Positions 16,194 to 24,906 are shown, counted from the stretch's first letter. The stretch: DNA of 41,076 nucleotides from SVFI01 sp045588655 (GCA_045588655.1 JAZNEP010000014.1:1-41076), one strand, 5' to 3'. Numbers and translations: made by a program. Notes: generated by a model from the letters alone, not told the origin.

Positions 16194-16202
16194 ATTATAT
16201 CA
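16194..16202 (-). promoter_or_regulatory. Extended -10 promoter of the xylanase gene
   Basis: Minus strand TGA-TATAAT with the -10 at 16194-16199. The -35 at 17 bp (TGTTAG) is poor, so activation or reliance on the extended -10 is likely. Upstream, 16230-16424 is A/T-rich and shows nothing else I can identify. Confidence 0.5.
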
Positions 16203-16424
16203 CAACGCATTTTGGACTAACATAGTGAGAAATCACAGAATAACCTTTGGCAAATTATACATTTTTAACATACATCTGTTTTTGCCTCTGTAATTATTGG
16301 TTGTTTTCCACATTTTTACCTTACATTCCCCCAGCATTCTTTGTGTATATTTCACAAACCCTCTACCAGAAATTGTCATAAAAAGTCGTCTGATTGTACA
16401 ATGATACTACGTATTTTTGTCAGC

Positions 16425-16468
16425 AAAAAAAAGACTCCGTTTTCACTTCTTTTAAAAACGGAGTCTTT
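16425..16468 (-). terminator. Terminator of glyA
   Basis: AAAGACTCCGTTTT pairs with AAAACGGAGTCTTT over a short loop. Reading on the minus strand a run of eight T follows. It lies about 60 bp past the glyA stop. Confidence 0.85.
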
Positions 16469-16526
16469 CTATCATTTTCTGCTGTTTAACCGTCAAAATT
16501 TGTCCCAATTGACTTGATTGGTCAAA

Positions 16527-17765
16527 TTAGTTTAACGGGTACTTTTTGGTCAGTTCTGCAACAATCGCTGCTGCCTCTTCCACTTTCTCTTCGCCGCCTT
16601 TGATTACCAGCGCGATTGCTTCTGCAATCTTATCCATATCTTCTGTGTTCATACCACGTGATGTCACAGCCGGAGTTCCAAGACGGATACCACTTGTTAC
16701 AAATGGTGACTGCGGATCATTTGGAATTGTATTTTTATTTGCTGTGATATGAGCCTGATCTAACAATTTTTCTACTGCTTTACCTGTTAAGCCAAAGTTT
16801 GTAAGATCAACAAGCATCAGGTGATTATCTGTACCGCCGGATACGATCTTGATACCTCTGTCCATAAGTCCTTTTGAAAGTGCCTGTGCATTGTCCACAA
16901 CTGCTTTTCCATATGCTTTAAAGTCATCAGAAAGAGCCTCTTTGAAACAAACTGCTTTTGCAGCAATCACATGCATCAGCGGTCCACCCTGGATTCCCGG
17001 GAAGATTGCTTTGTTAAAGTTAAATTTATCTGCTGCTTCCTGGTTACAGAGAATAAGTCCTCCACGTGGTCCGCGAAGTGTCTTATGTGTCGTAGTTGTC
17101 ACAACATCCGCATACGGAATCGGGCTTTCATGCATACCTGTTGCCACAAGACCCGCAATGTGCGCCATATCTACCATAAGTACTGCACCTACTTCATCTG
17201 CGATTTCACGGAATTTCTTAAAATCAATCTTTCTCGCATAAGCAGATGCTCCTGCAATAATCATTTTTGGTTTGCACTCAAGTGCGATTTCTCTAACTTT
17301 ATCATAATCGATGAAGCCTTCGTCATTTACACCGTAAGGAACACAATTATAATATTTACCTGACATATTTACCGGTGATCCGTGCGACAAATGTCCGCCG
17401 TGATCCAAATTCATTCCCATGTATGTATCGCCCGGCTGCATTACAGCAAAGAACACTGCCATATTTGCCTGTGCGCCTGAATGTGGCTGTACATTTGCAT
17501 AATCACATCCAAATAACTCCTTCGCTCTGTCTCTTGCAAGATCTTCCACTACGTCTACGCAATCACAGCCGCCATAATAACGTTTTGCCGGATATCCTTC
17601 CGCATATTTGTTGGTAAGAGGACTTCCCATAGCAGCCATAACTGCTTTACTTACCCAGTTTTCGGAAGCAATCAGCTCGATGTGCTCGTTCTGTCTCGCC
17701 TGCTCTGCCTCAATCGCCGCAGCAACTTCCGGGTCTACGTTTCTAACTTCATCTAAAGAATACAT
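16527..17765 (-). CDS. glyA: Serine hydroxymethyltransferase
   Basis: A 412-residue PLP enzyme that interconverts serine and glycine while loading one-carbon units on tetrahydrofolate. Length and sequence are standard. The N-terminal ELIASENWVSKAV-type motif is at 30-42, substrate/PLP contacts lie in VQPHSGAQANMAV and DMAHIAGLV (199-207), and the PLP lysine is Lys228 in TTTTHKTLRGPRGG. The start at 17765 has GGGAGG 7 bases upstream. An upstream in-frame start at 17840 overlaps the predicted promoter and is rejected. It is a single-gene unit with promoter 17839-17867 and a strong terminator. The leader contains a small GTATGC/GCATAC hairpin. Confidence 0.97.
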   Translation of the reverse strand: MYSLDEVRNVDPEVAAAIEAEQARQNEHIELIASENWVSKAVMAAMGSPLTNKYAEGYPAKRYYGGCDCVDVVEDLARDRAKELFGCDYANVQPHSGAQANMAVFFAVMQPGDTYMGMNLDHGGHLSHGSPVNMSGKYYNCVPYGVNDEGFIDYDKVREIALECKPKMIIAGASAYARKIDFKKFREIADEVGAVLMVDMAHIAGLVATGMHESPIPYADVVTTTTHKTLRGPRGGLILCNQEAADKFNFNKAIFPGIQGGPLMHVIAAKAVCFKEALSDDFKAYGKAVVDNAQALSKGLMDRGIKIVSGGTDNHLMLVDLTNFGLTGKAVEKLLDQAHITANKNTIPNDPQSPFVTSGIRLGTPAVTSRGMNTEDMDKIAEAIALVIKGGEEKVEEAAAIVAELTKKYPLN

Positions 17766-17838
17766 TTTCGTACCTCCCATATTTTTTAATATGATAATTA
17801 ACACCGTATGCCTTACATTTGCATACACCTTGTCCGAC

Positions 17839-17867
17839 ATTATAACACATTTTCTTTTTAGTGAAAA
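17839..17867 (-). promoter_or_regulatory. Promoter of glyA
   Basis: Minus strand TTTTCA (17862-17867), 17 bp, consensus TATAAT (17839-17844). The leader is about 65 nt. Confidence 0.55.
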
Positions 17868-17938
17868 TGCTAATTTTTATATATTTTCATATTTACCAAA
17901 TTTTAATACATATTTCTGTAGATACCCCTGATTCTTTG

Positions 17939-17947
17939 TGCTATTAT
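17939..17947 (+). promoter_or_regulatory. Possible extended -10 promoter of the PAP2 gene
   Basis: TGC-TATTAT (17939-17947) lies about 77 bp before the start codon, with no clear -35 hexamer. Confidence 0.35.
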
Positions 17948-18023
17948 GGTTAGGTATTTGTTTGAATTTTTTCAAGTTTTTAAGATTTATAAGATATTTT
18001 AAGATAAAGGATTCTGATTTGCT

Positions 18024-18695
18024 ATGTCTATTATTACGAAAAAGCTATATTCCTTAATAAAATCATACGGCCATATGTCACTGCCCGTTTTATATGCAAT
18101 ATTTTATGTCAGCACTTTTACGTATCTGGAAAACAGACCGGTAAGTTATACGCACATTATAGAAATGAAGATTGATCGATATATTCCGTTTTGCGAGTAT
18201 TTTATTATTCCATACTATCTGTGGTTTGTGTATATCGCTGCAACTGTCATTACCTTTATGTTCCTTGATCGAAAAGAATATTATCAGCTTTGTCTTACGC
18301 TTGGTCTGGGAATGACGGTTTTTCTTTTTGTATCCTATGTATATCCAAACGGGCTCAACATTCGCCCTACTACATTTGCACGCGATAATTTATTTGTGGA
18401 CCTTGTGAAATTTCTTCACAAGTCGGACACTTCGACCAATGTTCTTCCAAGCATCCATTGCTACAATTCCATCGTGGCCAATGCGGCCATTTGGAAAAAC
18501 CGTATTCTCGGGCAAAACAAATTGATCCGGTACGGCTCACTGATTTTCAGTACTTCCGTTCTTCTCTCGACACTGTTTTTGAAACAGCATTCATTCATGG
18601 ATTTATTGACAGCGATTCTTATGTTTATTGTGTTTTATGCACCTATTTACATGCTCCCGTCCTTACAGAGCAAGAAAGTGCATGCAACTTCATAG
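18024..18695 (+). CDS. PAP2-superfamily membrane phosphatase-like protein
   Basis: A 223-residue integral membrane protein with about six hydrophobic helices. The three PAP2 phosphatase motifs are recognisable: N109-x4-RP (Arg114-Pro115), PSIHCYNS (Pro142 to Ser149, with His145) and QHSFMD (His189, Asp193). The family removes phosphate from lipid phosphates such as phosphatidate or undecaprenyl pyrophosphate; the substrate here is unknown. The expected Lys of motif 1 is not clearly present, so activity is less certain than membership. The ribosome site (AAAGG) is rather far from ATG 18024. The 3' end overlaps that of the convergent DUF4422 gene by 49 bp, so the two messages can form a duplex. 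Confidence 0.75.
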   Translation: MSIITKKLYSLIKSYGHMSLPVLYAIFYVSTFTYLENRPVSYTHIIEMKIDRYIPFCEYFIIPYYLWFVYIAATVITFMFLDRKEYYQLCLTLGLGMTVFLFVSYVYPNGLNIRPTTFARDNLFVDLVKFLHKSDTSTNVLPSIHCYNSIVANAAIWKNRILGQNKLIRYGSLIFSTSVLLSTLFLKQHSFMDLLTAILMFIVFYAPIYMLPSLQSKKVHATS

Positions 18696-19771
18696 GCCTG
18701 TTTTGATACCTGTTTTTGTTCCCGGAGGTCTCTCCATTTATCCGGACTCACTTCCGGGGACGCTTCTAATTTCACTTCTTGGTACGCTTTAGGGTCCCCC
18801 TCACTTAATAAATCAACCTTTACTAATTCATTAAGTTCTCTTACCCATTTCATCAATTGCGAAAATTCCGAATACGTTTCTAAAATTATTTTCTCACCGG
18901 CTTTGTCTTCCTGCTCACAAATCGCTATGATCTCAAGTGTCAGCATCAACTGGCCGTCAATATCCGATGCCTCCATCAATATATCCGGTCTGTTTTGAAG
19001 CGCCCGGCGCATATATTGGCCGGCGCCGACATAATCTTTTTGTGCAAAATACTCTGCCAGCTTCTGTTTTACTTCTTTTGTCTCCACTTTCTCCTGCGGC
19101 ATTCCAACTTTGCATTCAAGAACCTTTAAGCCGTGGTGCTGCACATAAACCAAAAGTAAAATTTCTGAAACAAAACCAAATACCCGTTTTCTATAATTGT
19201 CATAGTTCTCTATGTCAATTCTCTCTTTGACACGAAACAAAATATCAAACAGCCACTTGGCGTAAGCATCAAACAGTTCTTTCTTACAAACAATCATATT
19301 CCCAAAATATGTTCGGTTCCCGTGCACAATGCGTTCAAAATCCCCCGCATACTCCGGGTATATCTCTTTTATGACATTCCCTGTTTCAATTAAATCCTTC
19401 ACATGATGATTGGCCGCATATCCATCGTAATAGGAATTGTTCAAAACCACCTGCTTGGTCGTGACAAGATCATAGTCGCAAAGAAGCTTGTCATACTCTT
19501 TTTCTGTGATAACTCTTCCATCCTCGTGGATTAAAAATCTGCGATAATGACACAGCCCCACATTGCCATCCGTTAAAAAGTTTTTCCAAACCCAGTACAT
19601 CCCCGTCAGCTCACTGAAATAAGGATTCCATTCAGAAATGGAATCCCCTGTATCATCTCCCATATAGCCAAGATCCTCTCTTAAGGCGCGCCCCACTTGG
19701 AGCGGAACAAACATCGGATCTTTCGGCGGATCAAACGCCTTGTGTGTCATTGTAAATATAATCGTACTCAT
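18647..19771 (-). CDS. DUF4422 family (glycosyltransferase-like) protein
   Basis: A 374-residue protein. The first about 240 residues match the DUF4422 family, regarded as glycosyltransferases of surface polysaccharide clusters: TMTHKAFDPP (7-16), GDDTGDSISEWNPYFSELTGMYWVWKN split over 38-64, GLCHYRRFL (72-80) and NMIVCKKELFDAYAKWLF. Residues about 240-374 form a charged, helical tail not typical of the core family. ATG 19771 overlaps the TGA of the GT2 gene by one base (TGATG), so translation is probably coupled. Together with GT2 it may add sugars to an envelope glycan, though no other polysaccharide genes lie near. The acceptor is unknown. Confidence 0.78.
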   Translation of the reverse strand: MSTIIFTMTHKAFDPPKDPMFVPLQVGRALREDLGYMGDDTGDSISEWNPYFSELTGMYWVWKNFLTDGNVGLCHYRRFLIHEDGRVITEKEYDKLLCDYDLVTTKQVVLNNSYYDGYAANHHVKDLIETGNVIKEIYPEYAGDFERIVHGNRTYFGNMIVCKKELFDAYAKWLFDILFRVKERIDIENYDNYRKRVFGFVSEILLLVYVQHHGLKVLECKVGMPQEKVETKEVKQKLAEYFAQKDYVGAGQYMRRALQNRPDILMEASDIDGQLMLTLEIIAICEQEDKAGEKIILETYSEFSQLMKWVRELNELVKVDLLSEGDPKAYQEVKLEASPEVSPDKWRDLREQKQVSKQAYEVACTFLLCKDGSM

Positions 19772-20787
19772 CAGTTAAATTTCATAATCCTTTGCATAAT
19801 CCAGTAAATACCTTCACAGAATTTGCGTCCGGCACTTCCCGGTAAGTTTAATGCATTACCCATAATTCCAAAACGCAGTTTCAAGAATACTTTCAAATTT
19901 TTAGTTCGAATATACTCCCAAAGCTCTTCCTTCTTTTCCAAAGCTTCCTGTGTGCGGGCACGTATCAACATAATGGATGAGACTGTCGTAATAATATCCA
20001 AATATTTAATCATATAGCGATATGCATTGCGATTGGACACTTTCGTCTGTGTCAAATAGTCAACCATCAATTTATTCACTTTAATCTGCTGATCAATGCG
20101 ACCAATCATCACCTTTTCATTGACTGATTGATCCTCTCGTCCGATAAAATAGCGATAAAAATTGGTATCTATGTAGTACATTTTTTTTACATACGGTATC
20201 GGATAAAAAGCAAAAATATTATCTACATAAAACGTGTGCTCCGGAAGTCGGAGTCCGCACTCTTGAAGAAGTCTTGTTCTGTAAATAATCGAATGCATCA
20301 AAATGTACTCTGTCTTTTTAAAGCGACGAACCTGATCCCATGTAAAAACCTCATTTTTAGGAAGTGCACGCCTGAAAGAAACCACTTTCTTGTGCTTGGC
20401 ACCTTGCTTTTCATATACATAATTGGCCAGGAGCATATCAATCTGCTCACCGGATACCACCAGTTCTTTTAGTGTGCGCAAAATTTCTTTATAGGACGAT
20501 TCCTTCACCCAATCGTCACTGTCAACCACTTTAAAAAATAGTCCCGTTGCGTGTTCAATTCCTGCATTAACAGCAGATCCATGCCCACCGTTTTCTTTGT
20601 GAATGGCGCGGACAATTGATGGATATTTTTCTACATAAGCGTCTGCAATCTCTGCAGTCTTATCAGAAGATCCATCATTTACAATCAAAATTTCCACATC
20701 TTCGCCACCCACGAGCAAGGAGTCGACACAATGCTCCATGTATGCTGCAGAATTATAACACGGTATCGTAATTGTTAATAGTTTCAT
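19771..20787 (-). CDS. Family 2 glycosyltransferase
   Basis: A 338-residue GT-A fold glycosyltransferase. The N-terminal nucleotide-sugar domain has ITIPCYNSAAYMEHCVDSLL (6-25), EILIVNDGSSD (32-42), KENGGHGSAVNAGIEHA (64-80) and the metal-binding DSDD (89-92). The C-terminal part is basic and helical, with no membrane helix. Relatives transfer hexoses in capsule or teichoic-acid-like polymers; donor and acceptor cannot be read here. It starts 3 bp after the mutY stop, and the ribosome site lies inside the mutY end. It is followed by the overlapping DUF4422 gene. Confidence 0.9.
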   Translation of the reverse strand: MKLLTITIPCYNSAAYMEHCVDSLLVGGEDVEILIVNDGSSDKTAEIADAYVEKYPSIVRAIHKENGGHGSAVNAGIEHATGLFFKVVDSDDWVKESSYKEILRTLKELVVSGEQIDMLLANYVYEKQGAKHKKVVSFRRALPKNEVFTWDQVRRFKKTEYILMHSIIYRTRLLQECGLRLPEHTFYVDNIFAFYPIPYVKKMYYIDTNFYRYFIGREDQSVNEKVMIGRIDQQIKVNKLMVDYLTQTKVSNRNAYRYMIKYLDIITTVSSIMLIRARTQEALEKKEELWEYIRTKNLKVFLKLRFGIMGNALNLPGSAGRKFCEGIYWIMQRIMKFN

Positions 20788-20790
20788 AAT

Positions 20791-21903
20791 TCACATAACC
20801 TCAAAAAAATGTTCATTGCCAAGTTTGATATTAACATAGCGTGTAAACGCACGAAAAGCACTTGGAATCGGATATTGCGACTGCATCATCTCCGGTGTTA
20901 CCAAAAAACCGGCTTGTGATACGCCACATGTTTTCTCAGAAGTATACCCTATATCCTCCACTTTTACAAGGAATCCTTTCATATGCCATTCTTTATGTGA
21001 AAAGATATGCACTGCCTGCTGTAGTTCTTTCACATAAAGTACATGATATCCCATTTTTTCAGCTTCGCACCTTATCTCTTCTTCCTCTAACCATCCATCA
21101 AACATCGGAAACTCAAACAAACCTGCCAGCAGCCCCTTGTTTGGTCGCTTACGGATCAGCGTTTTATCCCCATCTCTAAGTAGTAATACGGTTTTTTGTT
21201 CTATGGTTCTGGCTTTCTTTTTCTTTTTGTAGGGAATCTGTGCAATTTTATCCTGCTTTCTGGCTTCACACATAGTCGCCCAGGGACACTCTTCACAGCG
21301 CGGCGCTCCGTTTGGCAGACAGATGGTAGCTCCCAATTCCATTAATGCCTGGGTAAAATCTCCCGGTCTGTCTTTGGGTACGATGCCAAGAAGTTCTGAC
21401 CGCATCTGCTTTTTAAACTTTTCACCGGAAATATCCGTATCATCTGCGGTGAGTCTCGTCATAATTCTAAGGACATTACCATCTACAGCTACCGCCGGTT
21501 TATTATATGCTATGGATGCGATTGCGCCTGCGGTATAGCTTCCGATTCCCGGAAGCTCCAACAGCTGCTCATATTCCTGCGGCATTTCACCCTGATATTT
21601 ATCCATGATTTGATTGGCCGCTTTTTGCATATTTTTTACACGATTATAGTATCCAAGCCCCTCCCAAAGCTTAAGCAGCGAATCTTCCTCTGCTTTTGCC
21701 AGACTTTCAATATCCGGGAGCTCACGTACAAAGCGGTCAAAATATGGTTTGACCGCTTCCACTCTCGTCTGCTGAAGCATAATCTCAGAAACCCATATAC
21801 GATACGGATTTTTGTTTTCTCTCCAGGGTAATATTCGTTTATTTTGATCGTACCATGCAAGCAATGGTGTAACAATGCTGTCTGTCATCATGCTTTCTAC
21901 CAA
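20791..21903 (-). CDS. mutY: A/G-specific adenine DNA glycosylase
   Basis: A base-excision repair enzyme that removes adenine mispaired with 8-oxoguanine. The HhH-GPD domain carries VSEIMLQQTRV (catalytic Glu40), the helix-hairpin-helix LPGIGSYTAGA (117-127) and Asp141 in AVDGNVLR. A Cys cluster, C-x7-C-x2-C-x5-C, binds 4Fe-4S. The C-terminal part is the NUDIX-like 8-oxoG recognition domain (about 235-365). The start is uncertain. TTG 21903 (370 residues) has AAAGGA 10 bases upstream; the first ATG lies four codons later with a ribosome site over 20 bases away. It follows the 5'-nucleotidase gene by 24 bp and leads into glycosyltransferase genes. Confidence 0.95.
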   Translation of the reverse strand: MVESMMTDSIVTPLLAWYDQNKRILPWRENKNPYRIWVSEIMLQQTRVEAVKPYFDRFVRELPDIESLAKAEEDSLLKLWEGLGYYNRVKNMQKAANQIMDKYQGEMPQEYEQLLELPGIGSYTAGAIASIAYNKPAVAVDGNVLRIMTRLTADDTDISGEKFKKQMRSELLGIVPKDRPGDFTQALMELGATICLPNGAPRCEECPWATMCEARKQDKIAQIPYKKKKKARTIEQKTVLLLRDGDKTLIRKRPNKGLLAGLFEFPMFDGWLEEEEIRCEAEKMGYHVLYVKELQQAVHIFSHKEWHMKGFLVKVEDIGYTSEKTCGVSQAGFLVTPEMMQSQYPIPSAFRAFTRYVNIKLGNEHFFEVM

Positions 21904-21927
21904 TCAATATATATCCTTTCTACTATT

Positions 21928-22836
21928 TTATGCAGAATTTTTATATGGCACTCTTGCTGAGGGTACTACCTCTGATGCCGCCTGCGTATGTACTGCCTGG
22001 TCATCAAAAAAGATATGGGCTCCAAACGCCTTAAGAAACTCTTTTTTAGGTACCCCTCCTAGGAAGAATGCTTCGTCCACGCGCACGTTCCATGCGCGCA
22101 ATGTACGAATAACCCGCTCATGTGCCGGTGCACATCTGGCTGTCACAAGCGCTGTGCGAATCGGAACCTCATCTCCCGGAAACTCTTTCTGTAAATCTGA
22201 TAAGAGTCTAAGGAACCCTGCAAACGGTCCTTCCTGCAATGGATTCCCGGCTTCCAGACGCTCATTTTCTTCAAACGCTTCCAGTCCTTGTCTTTGAAAT
22301 ATCTGTTCTGAATCATCAGAAAAGATCACTGCGTCTCCATCAAAAGCAATGCGAATCTGGGTCGGAACCTGATCGTTACTATAGGTATGTATTCCATCAC
22401 TGCATATGATTCCTGCCGCAATACCACAATCAATCGCACTCTGCACATCATCCTCGTGCGCAGACAAAAACAAATCGGTATGGAATGCTTCTAAATATGG
22501 TGCAAGTGATGATCCTGAAGCGAGCACCGCTCTCGTAATCGGGAGTCCGTACTCTCGAATTGAATAAAACACTCTAAGTGATGTATCTGCACTATTTCTT
22601 GACATAATAATGACTTCCACCCTGTCCTCATGACCCTTTAGCTGATTTAAATTCAGAAGCGCACGTATCAGCGCAAATCCGGGACCCGGTTTTAAACAAT
22701 CATTTTCATGCTCTATCTGGTAACTCCGGTACGCCTCCACACCTTTTGACTCAAATATCTCATTTTCGACGCTAAGGTCAAACAAGGCTCTGGAACTAAC
22801 ACCTATCACCAGTTTTTCTTTTAAACTAACAGCCAT
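21928..22836 (-). CDS. 5'-nucleotidase (cytosolic PF06189 family)
   Basis: A 302-residue protein of the bacterial cytosolic 5'-nucleotidase family, which dephosphorylates nucleoside monophosphates. Characteristic stretches are GVSSRALFDLSVEN (13-26), KPGPGFALIRALLNLN (49-64), VIIMSRNSADTSLRVF, ASGSSLAPYLEAFHTDLFLSA split near 107-127, RIAFDGDAVIFSDDSE (161-176) and HIFFDDQAVH (275-284). The DGD and FFDDQ groups are the HAD-like Asp motifs. GGAGGAG precedes ATG 22836. It is the first gene of the tight set with mutY, GT2 and DUF4422. Confidence 0.85.
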   Translation of the reverse strand: MAVSLKEKLVIGVSSRALFDLSVENEIFESKGVEAYRSYQIEHENDCLKPGPGFALIRALLNLNQLKGHEDRVEVIIMSRNSADTSLRVFYSIREYGLPITRAVLASGSSLAPYLEAFHTDLFLSAHEDDVQSAIDCGIAAGIICSDGIHTYSNDQVPTQIRIAFDGDAVIFSDDSEQIFQRQGLEAFEENERLEAGNPLQEGPFAGFLRLLSDLQKEFPGDEVPIRTALVTARCAPAHERVIRTLRAWNVRVDEAFFLGGVPKKEFLKAFGAHIFFDDQAVHTQAASEVVPSARVPYKNSA

Positions 22837-22885
22837 GCTTTCTCCTCCTTTTCATTTCACCTGTCGGAAGAGAACAAAATCCGTC

Positions 22886-22897
22886 TGTTGTACAACA
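22886..22897. promoter_or_regulatory. 12-bp perfect palindrome upstream of the 5'-nucleotidase gene
   Basis: TGTTGTACAACA is a perfect 12-bp palindrome in the 83-bp gap before the 5'-nucleotidase gene. No promoter is clear beside it. A regulator site is possible but unproven. Confidence 0.3.
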
Positions 22898-22919
22898 CTT
22901 CGTATTTTTGTATCAAATA

Positions 22920-23465
22920 TTAATATCTCTGCTTTTCAAATTTCTGTTTCATAAGAAGGCAGTTTTTAAGTTCCTGGTATCTTTGTTCTACCGGTCCCTC
23001 ATTTATCTCCACATCTGTTACAACCGCCATCGTATTAATCATGTCATCTGTAATCCTATGATGCAAAGATGCTAAAATGTTCAGCCGTGCATCCACTGTT
23101 TCTGCTTCCAAATATTCAAGCACTCCTGCATCCAGCTCCTGACAGGCTTGTGGTTCTTCTGACGACTTCACTTTGACATTGTTTTCTTCCTGCTCCTGTG
23201 GATTCACTTTGACATTGCTTTCTGCCTGCTCCTGCGGATTCACTTTTTCAAACCGATACTGCTGCTCACAGTCGGGATATTTCTTTTTGTCTGTCTCGCT
23301 CATAAACATATCAAGCTTTCTGACATATACTTTATAATCACCATACAACGCCTGATATACCACGCATACACTTCCATCCTCTGAATCCGTCGCAAGCGTA
23401 AGAATCTGATACATTTTTCCTTTAAAATGTCTGTACACTTCAAATGGTCTTGGATTATCTCTCAT
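22920..23465 (-). CDS. DUF1653-domain protein with internal 12-residue duplication
   Basis: A 181-residue soluble protein. Residues about 6-73 form the DUF1653 domain (FEVYRHFKGKMYQILTLA, then VYQALYGDYKVYVRKLDMF), a small beta-rich fold of unknown function common in gut Firmicutes. A hydrophilic linker then repeats VNPQEQ-x2-xNVK twice, from a 36-bp tandem duplication. A helical C-terminus (about 108-181) follows. No signal peptide. AAAGGTGAG precedes ATG 23465, and a promoter lies at 23517-23545. A dyad TTACGA/TCGTAA lies at about 23484-23500 in the leader. Confidence 0.78.
   Translation of the reverse strand: MRDNPRPFEVYRHFKGKMYQILTLATDSEDGSVCVVYQALYGDYKVYVRKLDMFMSETDKKKYPDCEQQYRFEKVNPQEQAESNVKVNPQEQEENNVKVKSSEEPQACQELDAGVLEYLEAETVDARLNILASLHHRITDDMINTMAVVTDVEINEGPVEQRYQELKNCLLMKQKFEKQRY
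23169..23240. repeat. 36-bp tandem duplication inside the DUF1653 gene
   Basis: Copies 23169-23204 and 23205-23240 differ at three positions, and the start of a third copy follows. The length keeps frame and adds 12 residues per copy. Confidence 0.75.
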
Positions 23466-23516
23466 TTATACTCACCTTTCTCTTACGAGTCTTTCGTAAT
23501 CTCAAATCTACAAATA

Positions 23517-23545
23517 AGTATAACCCGTTTTTGACCGAATGTCAT
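23517..23545 (-). promoter_or_regulatory. Promoter of the DUF1653 gene
   Basis: Minus strand ATGACA (23540-23545), 17 bp, TATACT (23517-23522), with a leader of about 45 nt. Confidence 0.5.
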
Positions 23546-23622
23546 GCGGATTTTATCCTCTCCCTTTTGACAATTCCTTCCAAGCCGTTTTATTTGTTGT
23601 TCTATTTGTTATTATTTTAGTT

Positions 23623-24015
23623 TCATCTATTATAAGAAACTTCTACACTGTATACTGCTCCATACGGCGTCACCACTTTACATTCCTCAATTTCATCCAT
23701 CATTTTCGCCACATCTTCCCTCTCAAGCAGTCGTATTTTTCCGTTGTAGATTTGCATACTATACTCTCTCTCTTCTTCCAGTGACACCATTCTTGTCATC
23801 GTAAGACCGCTATTGACACAGCCATATTTTTGAAGAACTTCCTGAACCTGCTTCTTATACTGTTGCTCCGCTTGTGCGTATCTGCTGTTATCAAACAATA
23901 CCGCCTCTCGCGTGCGACTTTTCACCTGCGTGGACATTATCATGGCAAAAGCGGCCCCCAATAAAATGACCACCATGAGGTAAAGCATTAAGTCTCTCTT
24001 TTTGATTTTATTCAT
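23623..24015 (-). CDS. Small single-pass membrane protein of unknown function
   Basis: A 130-residue protein I do not recognise. Residues 1-8 are basic, 9-30 form one hydrophobic helix (LMLYLMVVILLGAAFAMIMS), and the rest (about 100 residues) is charged and presumably outside the membrane, with one Cys pair candidate (Cys66 and Cys112). It looks like a real gene because AAAGGAG lies 8 bases before ATG 24015 and it fills the gap between its neighbours. It lies 157 bp upstream of the DUF1653 gene, which has its own promoter. Confidence 0.65.
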   Translation of the reverse strand: MNKIKKRDLMLYLMVVILLGAAFAMIMSTQVKSRTREAVLFDNSRYAQAEQQYKKQVQEVLQKYGCVNSGLTMTRMVSLEEEREYSMQIYNGKIRLLEREDVAKMMDEIEECKVVTPYGAVYSVEVSYNR

Positions 24016-24116
24016 AAGAATCGCTCCTTTCCGTATACAGGATTGCTGTTTTTCGTTTTGTTGAGTAAATTTTAGTATATATGCTGTCCGTTTTTATGGA
24101 CTTTTTGATACTGACA

Positions 24117-24149
24117 CAAAAAAAATCCCAGCTTATCGATGGGATTTTT
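24117..24149 (-). terminator. Terminator of luxS
   Basis: AAATCCCA and TGGGATTT pair over a 9-nt loop. On the minus strand a run of eight T follows, about 60 bp past the luxS stop. Confidence 0.8.
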
Positions 24150-24209
24150 ATAAGAGTTCACTTATGAAATTAACATGCGTGATATTTTATTTCGATGCTT
24201 TCTATTCGC

Positions 24210-24686
24210 CTATTTTGGATACACCAGATGTGCTTCATCTATTTTGTACAATGTATTTTTCAAATATTTATCAGCAATATAATTTGCCATTCCAAGATTC
24301 ATATCCAGATAATTTCCGCAATCTTTTGCAGACGCCCCCGGTACTTCATCCTTGAAATCGCGAATAAACTCAAACATGCTTATCATGCGCTCCACAATGT
24401 CAGATGATGCGTAGTCGCCTGCCAAAAGCAGATAAAAGCCTGTCCGACATCCCATTGGACCAAAATAAATCACCTTGTCTTTTATTTCGCAGTTGCGAAG
24501 GTATGTAGCTCCCAAATGCTCGATGGTGTGAATTTCTGCCGTGTTCATCACAGGCTCATCATTTGGGGATGTAATTCTTAAGTCAAATGTTGTAATAACC
24601 TGATCTGCCACATTATCCTTTCTTGAAACGTACACTCCCGGTTCCAGTTTTATGTGGTCGATTGTAAAGCTTGCTATCTTTTCCAT
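24210..24686 (-). CDS. luxS: S-ribosylhomocysteine lyase
   Basis: A 158-residue enzyme that splits S-ribosylhomocysteine to homocysteine and DPD, the precursor of autoinducer-2. The metal site is present: His53 and His57 in HTIEH (with Glu56) and a Cys in DCGNYLD near residue 123. Cys80 in GPMGCRTGFYL is the catalytic Cys. The start at 24686 has GGAGG 5 bases upstream, better than the in-frame start at 24704. It is divergent from a nucleosidase-family gene, which would fit a SAH-recycling pair, but that neighbour has an unusual active-site residue. No convincing promoter is visible in the A/T-rich divergent spacer. Confidence 0.97.
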   Translation of the reverse strand: MEKIASFTIDHIKLEPGVYVSRKDNVADQVITTFDLRITSPNDEPVMNTAEIHTIEHLGATYLRNCEIKDKVIYFGPMGCRTGFYLLLAGDYASSDIVERMISMFEFIRDFKDEVPGASAKDCGNYLDMNLGMANYIADKYLKNTLYKIDEAHLVYPK

Positions 24687-24906
24687 GAAAGTCCTCCTGC
24701 TCATATACTAATGTTCTTCTTTTGCCTAAACTGCATAAATCGAATTCCTGTAACCATCCTAACAAATGACATTGTTTTTTTCAAGTCAAGTGATTGACAG
24801 AACGATTGATTTTTTCTTATTATAATAAACAAATTATATGAAACAAAACAGAAAGACAAAATCTGGTCTTTCTGCAATATTTTTAACATCAAATAAGAAA
24901 GCGGTA

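Noticed and set aside
24794..24826. TTGACA/TATAAT promoter for the nucleosidase gene
   Set aside because: The boxes are separated by 21 bp, too far for a normal sigma-A promoter; TATAAT may still act with another upstream element, so I list no promoter.
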